Assembly: GCA_002840435.1 (NCBI GenBank)
Contig: PHAT01000003.1
Location: 124,001 to 188,000, forward strand
Direction of reading: 5' to 3'
Origin: Deltaproteobacteria bacterium HGW-Deltaproteobacteria-6
GTDB lineage: Bacteria; Desulfobacterota; Syntrophia; Syntrophales; Smithellaceae
Length of the DNA stretch: 64,000 bases
Position 1 is the first letter of the stretch, and every line of letters starts with the position of its first letter. The translations under genes and the position numbers were made by a program. The notes beneath the pieces were generated by a model. It ran no database searches, was not told the origin of the DNA, and worked only from the letters and a program-made list of their open reading frames with translations. Below are positions 18,492 through 26,645 of the stretch, piece after piece.

Positions 18492-18680
18492 ATGGACAAT
18501 AACAGCACCCCTTATATCGACAATACAGGAAATGTCATCGTTCCATTCAGCGCTGATCCGAAATATCATTTCTGGAACGGCGGACAGTCTCTCTCTAAAA
18601 CATTGCTGGAAATCAAGGCGACGGAAAATATCTGGAACAGGCATATTGAAAAGCCCTATCCCGGGAAAGAGACTTTGTAG
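18492..18680 (+). CDS. Uncharacterised 62-aa protein
   Basis: Has a very good ribosome-binding site (AAGGAG 9 bases before the ATG). It begins MDNNSTPYIDNTGNVIVPF and is soluble and aromatic-rich (KYHFWNGG, ENIWNRHI). The stop is 13 bp before the GYD gene, so co-translation is likely. No domain recognised. Confidence 0.6.
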   Translation: MDNNSTPYIDNTGNVIVPFSADPKYHFWNGGQSLSKTLLEIKATENIWNRHIEKPYPGKETL

Positions 18681-18693
18681 AGGAGGCTCTGCC

Positions 18694-18987
18694 ATGCCCA
18701 TATTTATAATGTTCGGCAAATACACGCAGGATTCGCTGAAGGACGTATCGGCGCAGCGGACCAAAAAGGCGCTCAAGATCATCGAAAAAAACAGCGGCAA
18801 AGTGGTTTCCATGTATGCCGTTATGGGGGAACACGATCTGGTCTTTACCCTGGATTTTCCCGATGCTGAAAAAGCGCTGTGTGCATCGACGGGTTTAAAT
18901 ATGCTGACCGGCATATCCTTTTCCACTTCGCCGGTTGTCGATGTGGAAAAGTTCGATAGCCTGATTTCCAAAATAGAAAAGATTTAA
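18694..18987 (+). CDS. GYD-domain protein
   Basis: A 97-residue protein matching the GYD family, a small ferredoxin-like-fold domain common in anaerobes (MPIFIMFGKYTQDSLKDVSAQR, LKIIEKNSGKVVSMYAVMGEHDLVFTLDFPDAEKA, read in parts). AGAGGAGG precedes the ATG by 8 bases, fixing the start at 18694; a longer frame from 18532 is not used. Last gene of the small-gene run. Biochemical role of the family is not established; heteromeric sensor or dioxygenase-like roles are only speculation. Confidence 0.8.
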   Translation: MPIFIMFGKYTQDSLKDVSAQRTKKALKIIEKNSGKVVSMYAVMGEHDLVFTLDFPDAEKALCASTGLNMLTGISFSTSPVVDVEKFDSLISKIEKI

Positions 18988-19069
18988 TTGATAGACAAGA
19001 AACGACAGCCTCAGGCAAAGCCGGTTTCCGCCGTCTTCTTAAAATATTACTGCATAAATTCCAATAAAA

Positions 19070-19101
19070 ACCCCCTCAAGCCATAAGAGCCTTGAGGGGG
19101 T
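19070..19101 (-). terminator. Rho-independent terminator of the 91-aa membrane protein gene
   Basis: CCCCCTCAAG pairs with CTTGAGGGGG around a 10-base loop. On the minus strand the stem is followed by five T, placing it 57 bp after the stop of the gene at 19158-19433. It may also help the converging plus-strand GYD transcript. Confidence 0.8.
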
Positions 19102-19157
19102 GTGCTATATCAACAGATCATGTTTGTTGTTGTAGCGGCCGTTCCAAACTGCTTTTA

Positions 19158-19433
19158 TCAGGTGACAATGTTTTTCACTGCATCAATAACCGGGTTGGTA
19201 AACAGCGCCATCAAAATGGTGTAAAGGGCAAAGGCGCCAACAACTTCCGCCGTGTACATTTTGTTATACTTCCGTTTCAGGCTGACTAAAATCAGTCCGC
19301 CCACAATCAGGCAGCCCAGTTGAAAATACGGGAAATTAGCTGCTCCCGCTGCCGCATACTCAGCAAAACCGAAGGTTGCCGTTAAAAGAACTACTGCCGC
19401 TGCCGCTACGATGGTTCCTAATGTTTTCTTCAT
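19158..19433 (-). CDS. Small membrane protein, two or three spans (91 aa)
   Basis: Reads MKKTLGTIVAAAAVVLLTAT, which may be a signal peptide or first span (residues 5-25, ending FAEYAAAG). Spans at about 36-51 (FQLGCLIVGGLILVSL) and 62-80 (VVGAFALYTILMALF) follow, separated by a basic loop KRKYNKMY. AAGGAGG precedes the ATG by 9 bases. Its own terminator and strong ribosome-binding site suggest a highly expressed monocistronic gene. No family recognised. Confidence 0.75.
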   Translation of the reverse strand: MKKTLGTIVAAAAVVLLTATFGFAEYAAAGAANFPYFQLGCLIVGGLILVSLKRKYNKMYTAEVVGAFALYTILMALFTNPVIDAVKNIVT

Positions 19434-19786
19434 GATCTGTTACCTCCTTGGGGTAATTTGTTTCGTTTCATTTGCCTTTCTACTAATGAAATTTGCGTGC
19501 CAGATTTTAACAGCAAACAAAAATATAGCTTATCTATTTGAAATATAAAGATATACAATGACTACCCCTATTGACGCCAAAGTTTCAAAACGTTCTTTTT
19601 ACGTCTTTGATTGCAATGAAACGTTCAATCCATTGAAAGAAATGTAAAGTGCTGCGGCCGTCAAAATTTATTCGGCAGGTTCAAAGCCGTGGGTTTAATC
19701 TTATTAAAAAAAATGGATTATGTTATGATGATAGCCAGATAATCGCGATAGGGGCAGCCCGGACTGTTTGTTATCGGGCAAAAACC

Positions 19787-20176
19787 ATGAAAAACATGCT
19801 ATGCGCACTTTCCGTTTTCTTGACTCTGACTGCCGCTGCGGCCATTTTGGCATGTCCCTGCAGGGCGGCGGGCGATACAGCCGATCCCCCCTACATAAAA
19901 TACTCGGTTTCAGACCAGGAGGCCACAATCGTTTCTGCGGCCACACCTTATGACTCCGATCCCAAAGCCAGGGATGCTTTTCTCCATTGGTTCAAAGTCG
20001 GATTCCATACGGTCCTGAACGGCGCATCACCTCTGATGATTGAATGGCAAAACTCGCCTGAAGGAAAAGCGGGCCGGAGAGGCTATGACTTTGGAATGGA
20101 TGAAGCTGAAAAATACCTGAAGGAAAAAAAGGAGCCCCGTCAGCTGCTGCAGACAATGCCGATTCCGCCGGATTAA
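19787..20176 (+). CDS. Exported uncharacterised protein (129 aa)
   Basis: Start chosen at MKNMLCALSVFLTLTAAAA, which opens a signal peptide; the 46 residues upstream in frame look non-coding. AAILACPCRA may be a weak lipobox, so it could be a lipoprotein. The mature part has an FLHWFKVGFHTVLNGASPLMIEW segment (read in parts) and a charged C-terminus with EKYLKEKKEP. Ribosome-binding site weak. No domain recognised. Lies in the accessory stretch, flanked by gene-poor DNA (20177-20469, nothing recognised). Confidence 0.6.
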   Translation: MKNMLCALSVFLTLTAAAAILACPCRAAGDTADPPYIKYSVSDQEATIVSAATPYDSDPKARDAFLHWFKVGFHTVLNGASPLMIEWQNSPEGKAGRRGYDFGMDEAEKYLKEKKEPRQLLQTMPIPPD

Positions 20177-20469
20177 TGCGGGAAATAACCTCTGATCTTT
20201 AACGCCGCGCCATTCACACCGTCATTCAGGGCAATAATCATTTTCAAAGAAGGGCAGTCCGTATGTGCGGCCGGCAATACCGCCGGCCCGGCAATTTTTA
20301 AAATCAGCCCCGGGGCAGCCTCCGGGTTCTTCCTGCAGTGGCGCCTTTCCCATTTATTCAATTTCACGGCAGTCTAATCGGACATCATCAAAAAAGCTGA
20401 ACCCGAACTCAACTTGTGGTACATGTACCGCAGCGGAACATATCAAATATACCGCGAAGAGATTGTGAA

Positions 20470-21180
20470 ATGGGTGAAATTCTAAATTATTTTCTAATCG
20501 GTCTTATGATCTATTTCCTGCCCGCGTTCATTGTGGCCTCCAGAGACGGAGAGAAAAAAAAATTAATTATTCTATTAAATATTTTTTTCGGGTGGACGAT
20601 CATCGGCTGGGTTCTTTGTTTTTCATGGTCGTGTATCACGCCCAGAATAAACCGGCATTTGAATGATGACGCCGAGGAACATGAAAAGGAAAAAAACAAA
20701 CAGTCCGGCCGCCATGAGGATGGCCTTCATTGCTGCGGGGACGGGATTGAAAATTCTGATCAAACGGTCATACCGGATCAAAGGGCGGATAATCAATCGC
20801 GGACGGAATGGATATTATATGGAACGAAAAATGGTAAAAAATATTACTACGAAAAATACTCCATTCATCATATAACTCCCGATACGCTCCGGGTCTGGAC
20901 TAAAGTTCAATATTCCCGGGAACAGATCAGAGACATCATTCAATCAAGAACAAATAACAACCTGGCTACAGATCGTTTGGATAAGTTAGCCGCAATGACT
21001 GAACTTGTTGAAATGAATTATTTAAATCGCTCTGTTAAAAGCATGCAATATGTATTATTGGATCATGAAGGGGGAATATTAGGGGAGAAAGACTGTTCCG
21101 GACAAAACGTAAAACCAATCATTCCTGATTCAATGGGTGATATTTTATTTAGAATTGTTTTTCCGAAGAAGAGACTGTAA
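20470..21180 (+). CDS. Superinfection-immunity-like membrane domain fused to adhesin-E-like domain
   Basis: A 236-residue protein; the ATG at 20470 opens a span directly, while an upstream GTG frame is not supported. Residues 1-60 resemble the phage T4 Imm-like superinfection immunity family: a span (LNYFLIGLMIYFLPAFIV), then LNIFFGWTIIGWVLCFSWS. A charged linker follows (70-115). Residues about 118-236 match the surface-adhesin E pattern (WILYGTKNGKKYYYEKYSI ... VRVWTKVQYS-like, MQYVLLDHEGGIL). AT-rich, like the next gene. It may block entry of phage DNA or be an envelope sensor; both are inference. Confidence 0.65.
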   Translation: MGEILNYFLIGLMIYFLPAFIVASRDGEKKKLIILLNIFFGWTIIGWVLCFSWSCITPRINRHLNDDAEEHEKEKNKQSGRHEDGLHCCGDGIENSDQTVIPDQRADNQSRTEWILYGTKNGKKYYYEKYSIHHITPDTLRVWTKVQYSREQIRDIIQSRTNNNLATDRLDKLAAMTELVEMNYLNRSVKSMQYVLLDHEGGILGEKDCSGQNVKPIIPDSMGDILFRIVFPKKRL

Positions 21181-21230
21181 TATCAGTATTACAGGCCGGA
21201 TTTTTTTAGAGTTGCCGCAAGGAGATTAAA

Positions 21231-21686
21231 TTGAAAGAAGAAGACAAAAATAATCAATCTGCATTATTTGAATGGAGTGAAAAAAAGGACGAAGCACTGG
21301 AAATCATATCCGGATTTTTCAAGTGGATTGAAGATGAGGACGAAGCGCTAAGCATTATCATGAAATCATCTTACGGGGTTTTGATTATTGCCTTTTTGAA
21401 TGGCCTTATAGGATCATTAACGTTGCCTGCCGTGGTCCCCGACGCAATATTTTTGCTGATATCAGGGGTCTTATTATTATGGCTGAAGAGTAGAATCGTC
21501 GCCGTTTTACTATTGTTATTCGGCATAGCCTCTCTTGTGGTAACCCTATTAAATATCGCCGGGTATACGCAAATTGTCGGGACAAATATAATTTTCACGA
21601 TCATCATCTTCTGGCTGTCGATTAAAGCGGTTGAAGCGACTTTTAAACTGCATGGCAAGTTCAGGGAAGAAGAAAATGATCTTTAA
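21231..21686 (+). CDS. Uncharacterised membrane protein (151 aa)
   Basis: TTG start with AAGGAG 7 bases upstream. An acidic N-terminus (EEDKNNQSALFEWSEKKDEALE, read in parts) precedes four hydrophobic segments between residues 48 and 135. A Lys/Glu C-terminus ends EENDL. It follows the immunity-like gene by 50 bp and shares its AT-rich composition, so the two may form a unit. No family recognised. Confidence 0.6.
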   Translation: MKEEDKNNQSALFEWSEKKDEALEIISGFFKWIEDEDEALSIIMKSSYGVLIIAFLNGLIGSLTLPAVVPDAIFLLISGVLLLWLKSRIVAVLLLLFGIASLVVTLLNIAGYTQIVGTNIIFTIIIFWLSIKAVEATFKLHGKFREEENDL

Positions 21687-21959
21687 ACACTCAAACCAAT
21701 GGCATTAATTTAACCCTGAAATCCGAAGGTCATTCCAGCCGTCACGGAAAAGTCATTTTCGGTTGAATTCAAACCGTGCTTAATACGGCAATCAACGTCA
21801 AGATTTTCCTCTGCAGAGCGGGTGACAACACGGCTCAAGGAAGGCGGGATCGATACCTGAACGATCATCCGATACCTTCCCTGCTCTGTGTGCCGGCATC
21901 AGCAACTTCTATTTGCGGCAAATACAATCCTCTTAAGACATTTATTGGCGCGCTACGCG

Positions 21960-23969
21960 CTAGAAGTGATAAGTGGCCGCGCCGACCGTGACGCCGGAAC
22001 CGCAGGCCAGCAGCAGGGCCTTCCTGCCCGGCGCGCACCGCGCGCCGCCCAGTTCGTGATGCAGCGTGAGCAGCGTTGACGTGGTCAGTGTGTCGGGTAA
22101 CTGACCGGTCAGATCTGCGATGCGGTCAGCGCCGATCCCGAGCGCCGCCGGCAGTCCGCCGATAAATTCCCCGGATATCTGCGGCGGCACAACCACATCG
22201 ATATCCCCGGGTCGCAAACCGTCGCGGGCCAGCACATCGGCAACCACGCGGCTCAATCCGGCCAGATAGAGCTCGGTAAGCCCGGGATCACGCCGCAGGA
22301 AAAGCCTGCCGCGCTTTTCTCTGAGGCTGACGATCGAACGGTAACGATCGGCCTCGGCATCGTCGGTCTCAAAAGCAAAGGAGCCAAAACCGACGCCGTC
22401 ACGCGGCGCACAGTCGAGCATTACCGCAGCGCCGCTCGGCGGATAGGAATAGGAGGGATCAGGCTGCCGGTCGGAGTTGATCTCGCTTGCCACAACCATG
22501 CCGACCTGCACCTCACCGCTCTTCAAGAGCGCATCGACCACCTGGATCGCGTTGAGCATGCCGCAGCCTCCGTTGAGCAGATCGAAGGCCGTGGTGCGGC
22601 GTCCTTGAAATTCAATATTGAGATCGAGCCCGTGCGCAATATAGGCGGCAATGGCCGGTTCACAGACGTGATCGTCGCGGTAAACGCCGCAGTTGATCAG
22701 GACGCGTACGTCGGCGCGGCGGTAATGCGAACGCGAAAGGCAGTTGCGTCCGGCAGCCAGCGCGTGTTTAAGAGAACTCCAGGCCGTCCATCCCCTGCGC
22801 GGCGGGCTTACCCCCAGGCTTGCGATGCGGCAGCGGCGACGGTTGACCGGCGCCGGCGGTTGAGGCCGGACCGCCTCGACAACCCGGGATGCGGAAACGG
22901 CGGGCTCATCAGTCTCAGCGCCAAAACAGGCGCGGTAGCGCGCCGGCAGATCATCAAGCGTGAGCGTGGCGTGGGTAATGACGATGCCTGAAGCGCCGCT
23001 GATCAGCAGGATATTGTCACCGGACTTCATCTTGTTTTGCAGAATATAGTCGTGCATGACCAGAAAATGGCTGGTCGTGGTCGTGTTGGCGAACTTCTCC
23101 GCACTGCACGGGAAAATGTCGGGCACTTCGCAGCCCATGAAGCGTTTGACTGCCTTGACCCCCTGATGGATGGCGCGCACCGAAACCTGATGCGGTATCG
23201 CGTGCTGCAAGTCGTCAAAGGTCCAGCCGGTCGCATCAAGCGCCTGCTTCAGATAAAAGGGAAAGTGTTCGGAACCCTTCTTCTGAAAATCGCGCGCCCT
23301 GGTGATGAGCATGCCGCCCGGACCGCGCGGCGACGGCTTGGAGTAACAGTACTGGTCATGCTTGGCGCCGGTGACCAGATCGAGCCAGTGAAACCCGTAA
23401 TGCTCGTCGACCGAACGGTCGATAATGACCGCCGCTCCGCAGTCGCCCAGCGTCAGCGATGCGATCTGACCGTCGAAGCTGTGGCGGATCTGGCGCGCCG
23501 CCGTCTCGGCAAGCGGCATGTTCTGTTCGCCGCTGACCACCATGCCGCAGCGGGCAACACCCGCTCGAATCAATCCCTGCAGCACCCAGATGCCGTTGAG
23601 CATGCCGGCGCAGGCATTGACAATATCAAAAACCAGCGCGCGCTTTGCGCCGATCGCACGCGAGACGAGCACCGCGGTCGCCGGCTCAAAGGTGAACTCC
23701 CACGGGGCGTGATGTTTGGAAATGCTGGTACAAATCACAACGTCAAGGTCGGCGGCCGCATAACGCGACATGGAGAGAGCGCGCACAGCCGCTTTGACCG
23801 CCAGGTCGACCGCATACTCGCCTACGGCTATCCGACGCTCACGGATACCGGTGATGCGCTCAAGGTCCCAGCGGGGCCGCCGGTGGCAAGACTGCAGCAA
23901 CGCTTCCATACTGAGTATTTTCTCAGGCAGATAAACGCCCAGACTCTCTATCTTGATCTTATCAGACAT
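21960..23969 (-). CDS. Tandem ketoacyl-ACP synthase III-like protein (two modules)
   Basis: A 669-residue protein made of two KAS III-like modules. The first (residues 1-345) has the nucleophile in NACAGM, His in AIPHQVS and Asn in ANTTTTSHF, so its Cys-His-Asn triad is intact. The second (about 380-669) keeps the Cys (NGGCGML) but has Pro in VVPPQIS where His is expected and Asp in LPDTLTTST where Asn is expected. It is therefore probably non-decarboxylating or structural. The start overlaps the stop of the upstream reductase gene (TAATG). Likely role is a Claisen condensation of acyl chains, as in OleA, then reduction by the partner. Distinctly GC-rich. Confidence 0.8.
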   Translation of the reverse strand: MSDKIKIESLGVYLPEKILSMEALLQSCHRRPRWDLERITGIRERRIAVGEYAVDLAVKAAVRALSMSRYAAADLDVVICTSISKHHAPWEFTFEPATAVLVSRAIGAKRALVFDIVNACAGMLNGIWVLQGLIRAGVARCGMVVSGEQNMPLAETAARQIRHSFDGQIASLTLGDCGAAVIIDRSVDEHYGFHWLDLVTGAKHDQYCYSKPSPRGPGGMLITRARDFQKKGSEHFPFYLKQALDATGWTFDDLQHAIPHQVSVRAIHQGVKAVKRFMGCEVPDIFPCSAEKFANTTTTSHFLVMHDYILQNKMKSGDNILLISGASGIVITHATLTLDDLPARYRACFGAETDEPAVSASRVVEAVRPQPPAPVNRRRCRIASLGVSPPRRGWTAWSSLKHALAAGRNCLSRSHYRRADVRVLINCGVYRDDHVCEPAIAAYIAHGLDLNIEFQGRRTTAFDLLNGGCGMLNAIQVVDALLKSGEVQVGMVVASEINSDRQPDPSYSYPPSGAAVMLDCAPRDGVGFGSFAFETDDAEADRYRSIVSLREKRGRLFLRRDPGLTELYLAGLSRVVADVLARDGLRPGDIDVVVPPQISGEFIGGLPAALGIGADRIADLTGQLPDTLTTSTLLTLHHELGGARCAPGRKALLLACGSGVTVGAATYHF

Positions 23970-24985
23970 TAAACTTCCTCCAGTTTGGCAATGCCCTCGG
24001 TAAAGCTGACGCTGGGCGCGTAGCCGAGCTCGCGCCTCGCCTTGCCGATGTCATAGCGGCAATGGCAGGCAAGCAGCCGCACACCATAGCGCGTAATGGC
24101 AGGTGGCCGGGAGCTACCGCGCAAGCGCGCGGCCAACTCGACTAATGCCGCGGCCGCCTTGACCGCCCGGACCGGCACGTGAAATTGCGGCCTTGCCGTA
24201 TGGTATGCATCAGCAATCGCGGTGAGCGCCTGATGCAGCGTAATCAATTCGTCATCGGTGATGTGGTAGATCTGACCCGAGGCGGCCGCGTTTTCAGCGG
24301 CCAGCGCACAGCCGAGCGACAGGTTGTCGACGTGGGACAGGCCAAGCAGGTTGTCGCCGCGGCCGAGACAGGGCATGCGTCCCCGCCGCATTAACGCGAC
24401 GATACGCGGCATGATGGTAGCATCGCCTGCGCCCCAGATCACACCCGGCCGGATCACTGTTGTCGCAAGCCCCTGCTGTCCGTGTGCGGCGCGCACCAAC
24501 TTTTCCGCCGCGATCTTGCTTTGCGTGTATGGATCGGGCGGTGCAGCGGTGTACGGCGATTGTTCGTCAACCCGCCGACCGTCGCGCGGCAGCCCCAGTA
24601 CGGTAAGCGAGCTTAAATGAACCAGCTGCGCCACACCGGCCCGCAGGCAGGCATCGATGATGTTGGCCGTCCCGTCGCGGTTGACCGCCATAAACTCGGC
24701 GGCCGGTCCCCAATCCGCAACCTTGCCCGCCGTGTGAAAAACAACACGCTGCCCTGCTGCCGCACGGGCAAGTGAATCACGATCGTTGACATCACCCAGT
24801 ACAATTTCGACGCCCAGCTTCGACAACCGGGAGAGGTCGCTGGTGGGCCGCGCCAGCGCACGCACGCGATAGCCGCGCAGGGCCAGTGTTGCCGAAAGCC
24901 TGCTGCCCAGAAATCCGGTCGCGCCCGACACCAGAGCGCAGGCGCCCGTGACCAGCGCCGTTTTCGGGATATGTGTTTTGGTCAT
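23969..24985 (-). CDS. NAD(P)-dependent epimerase/3-beta-HSD-family reductase (OleD-like)
   Basis: A 338-residue extended short-chain dehydrogenase. The nucleotide-binding motif is VSGATGFLGSRL near residues 19-30; the catalytic pair is YTQSK near 150, and HVSSL-like LVHLSSL precedes it. The C-terminal SDR-e substrate region (HVDNLSLGCALA, GQIYHITDDELIT) matches the 3-beta-HSD/OleD branch. Translation is coupled to the KAS III gene by TAATG, so it likely reduces the beta-keto product made there. No OleB or OleC homologue lies in this window. Same high-GC composition as its partner. Confidence 0.85.
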   Translation of the reverse strand: MTKTHIPKTALVTGACALVSGATGFLGSRLSATLALRGYRVRALARPTSDLSRLSKLGVEIVLGDVNDRDSLARAAAGQRVVFHTAGKVADWGPAAEFMAVNRDGTANIIDACLRAGVAQLVHLSSLTVLGLPRDGRRVDEQSPYTAAPPDPYTQSKIAAEKLVRAAHGQQGLATTVIRPGVIWGAGDATIMPRIVALMRRGRMPCLGRGDNLLGLSHVDNLSLGCALAAENAAASGQIYHITDDELITLHQALTAIADAYHTARPQFHVPVRAVKAAAALVELAARLRGSSRPPAITRYGVRLLACHCRYDIGKARRELGYAPSVSFTEGIAKLEEV

Positions 24986-25164
24986 ACCGCCATCACCGTT
25001 TCAAGGTCGAAACCCGCCATGACGGCAAAAATCCGGGCATCGTCCGGAAACCGGCTGCCGGCAATTGCCTGCCTGAAGGCGTGCGCCGCCGCAATGGTTT
25101 TGTTCATTTCCGGAAGGCTGGGAAAGCTCAGAGCAAGAAAGATGGACACGGTGATTCTGCGCAA
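24982..25164 (-). CDS. Small ORF overlapping the reductase start (60 aa)
   Basis: Stop and the next ATG share an ATGA overlap, typical of an operon, and the frame reads MRRITVSIFLALSFPSLPEM followed by about 40 residues ending DLETVMAV. It could be a real coupled gene or a remnant, such as the tail of a regulator. No domain recognised. Low confidence. Confidence 0.35.
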   Translation of the reverse strand: MRRITVSIFLALSFPSLPEMNKTIAAAHAFRQAIAGSRFPDDARIFAVMAGFDLETVMAV

Positions 25165-25470
25165 AACGGCTCCTTTGATACATTGACATCATTTATTATC
25201 ATTATGATCAGTTGATTTTGATCAGACATTATTTGTTCATCGCCAGTCTATAGGAATTTTAACCCTGCATGTCAAGGAAATCATGGCCCCGAAAGATGAG
25301 GCGTTTTCAAATTGGATAAAATAAAACAGCAGCCTGTAATTTGCACTTATTCCATAAGGTATGGGAATTTGCAGATGAATCCGATCCATCAAAACTTTCA
25401 TGATCGGCATCCGTCAATCCAAATGCAAGCCGGGACTGCTCAATCATCGTTTGGCAGATTCTGATTTGTC
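25165..25470 (-). other. 306-bp intergenic region with paired TGATCA sites
   Basis: AT-rich DNA between ddl (downstream end) and the GC-rich KAS III/reductase unit. Two TGATCA palindromes lie at 25205-25210 and 25219-25224, 14 bp centre to centre, in ATTATGATCAGTT and TTTTGATCAGAC. They lie upstream of the minus-strand unit and could be an operator. Beyond this nothing is recognised; no gene, terminator or RNA was seen. Confidence 0.4.
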
Positions 25471-26601
25471 TTAATCCGTTTTGATCGCTGATTTTTCATG
25501 GTGTCGGGCAAGGGCCAGGGCGACCAGGTGATCCAGCAGTTTGCCGTATGGAATACCGGTGGCTTCCCACAGCTTGGGATACATACTGATGCTGGTAAAA
25601 CCGGGCAGTGTGTTTATTTCGTTGAGATAAAATTCGCCGGTCTTTTTATCCAGAAAGAAGTCCACACGTGCCATGGAATTGCAATTGAGCGCCCGGAAGC
25701 CCAAAACGGCGCACTTGCGAAGGGCGGCAGACAGCCTGGCGGGGATCTTCGCCGGGATGTTCATCTTTGCGCCCTGAGGATCAAGATACTTGGCTTCATA
25801 GGAATAAAATTCATGCTGAGGAAGGATCTCACCCAGAACGGATGCCTGAGGATCGTCATTCCCCAGAACGGCGCATTCGATTTCACGGCAGTCGATGCCG
25901 GTTTCAATCATGATCCTCGTATCAAACTGAAAGGCGTAATCAATGGCATCCGCCAGCTCTTTTTTTGCTTTGACCTTTTTGATCCCCACGGAAGAACCGG
26001 TGCAAAGTGGCTTGACAAAAAACGGCAGGTCCAGCTGATTCACGGCCTTGCTCAGAATTTTTCCCGGGTGCGAAAGCCATTCATGCCTGCCCAACGTCAT
26101 CCAGGGGACAACCGGAATACCGGCTTCTTTCAATAATCGTTTGGCGATGTCCTTATCCATGCCCACGGCGGAACCGGCCACGTCCACGCCCACATAGGGA
26201 ACCATCGCCAGTTCCAGAAGTCCCTGCAGAGTGCCGTCTTCGCCATACGTGCCGTGCAGGACGGGAAAGATCAAATCGACGACAACGTCCTGTTTCCGAT
26301 TTTCCATATTATAGAGGTGGAGCTTATTCTGCTGTTCGAAATGATTGACCAGCCACAATCCCCGTTTTTTTAAAGAAAGAATTTTCCCGAAGGCTTTATC
26401 CACGACAATTTCCGGCTGCTCCTGAACGTACCACCGTCCGTCGCGGTCGATGCCGATGGCGACGATGTCGTATTTGGACTTATCCAGCGCCCCGACAACG
26501 GAAGCCGCCGAGCAAAGCGAAACATGATGTTCGCCGGACCGGCCCCCGTATAAAACGCCGATTTTCAATTTTGATGGCTGTCTGTTCTTTTCAGGCTGCA
26601 T
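25471..26601 (-). CDS. ddl: D-alanine--D-alanine ligase
   Basis: A 376-residue ATP-grasp enzyme that makes D-Ala-D-Ala for peptidoglycan. IGVLYGGRSGEHHVSL (residues 14-29) is the Ddl substrate motif, HGTYGEDGTLQG follows at about 115-126, then PFFVKPLCTGSSVGI near 200 and the metal site ARVDFFLDKKTGEFYLNEINTLPGFT near 315-340. AAGGA precedes the ATG. It lies 44 bp after the outer-membrane barrel gene on the same strand and may be transcribed with the Mla operon. Confidence 0.95.
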   Translation of the reverse strand: MQPEKNRQPSKLKIGVLYGGRSGEHHVSLCSAASVVGALDKSKYDIVAIGIDRDGRWYVQEQPEIVVDKAFGKILSLKKRGLWLVNHFEQQNKLHLYNMENRKQDVVVDLIFPVLHGTYGEDGTLQGLLELAMVPYVGVDVAGSAVGMDKDIAKRLLKEAGIPVVPWMTLGRHEWLSHPGKILSKAVNQLDLPFFVKPLCTGSSVGIKKVKAKKELADAIDYAFQFDTRIMIETGIDCREIECAVLGNDDPQASVLGEILPQHEFYSYEAKYLDPQGAKMNIPAKIPARLSAALRKCAVLGFRALNCNSMARVDFFLDKKTGEFYLNEINTLPGFTSISMYPKLWEATGIPYGKLLDHLVALALARHHEKSAIKTD

Positions 26602-26645
26602 AACGGATCCTTTTATGCCGCGAAGCGACTTTTAATAAAGTATCA

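Noticed and set aside
18351-18971. 206-codon minus-strand open frame across the small-gene run
   Set aside because: The plus strand has ribosome-binding sites and a recognisable GYD domain; the minus frame has neither.
23037-23972. 311-codon plus-strand open frame opposite the KAS III gene
   Set aside because: Long antisense frames are expected in GC-rich DNA; no domain seen.
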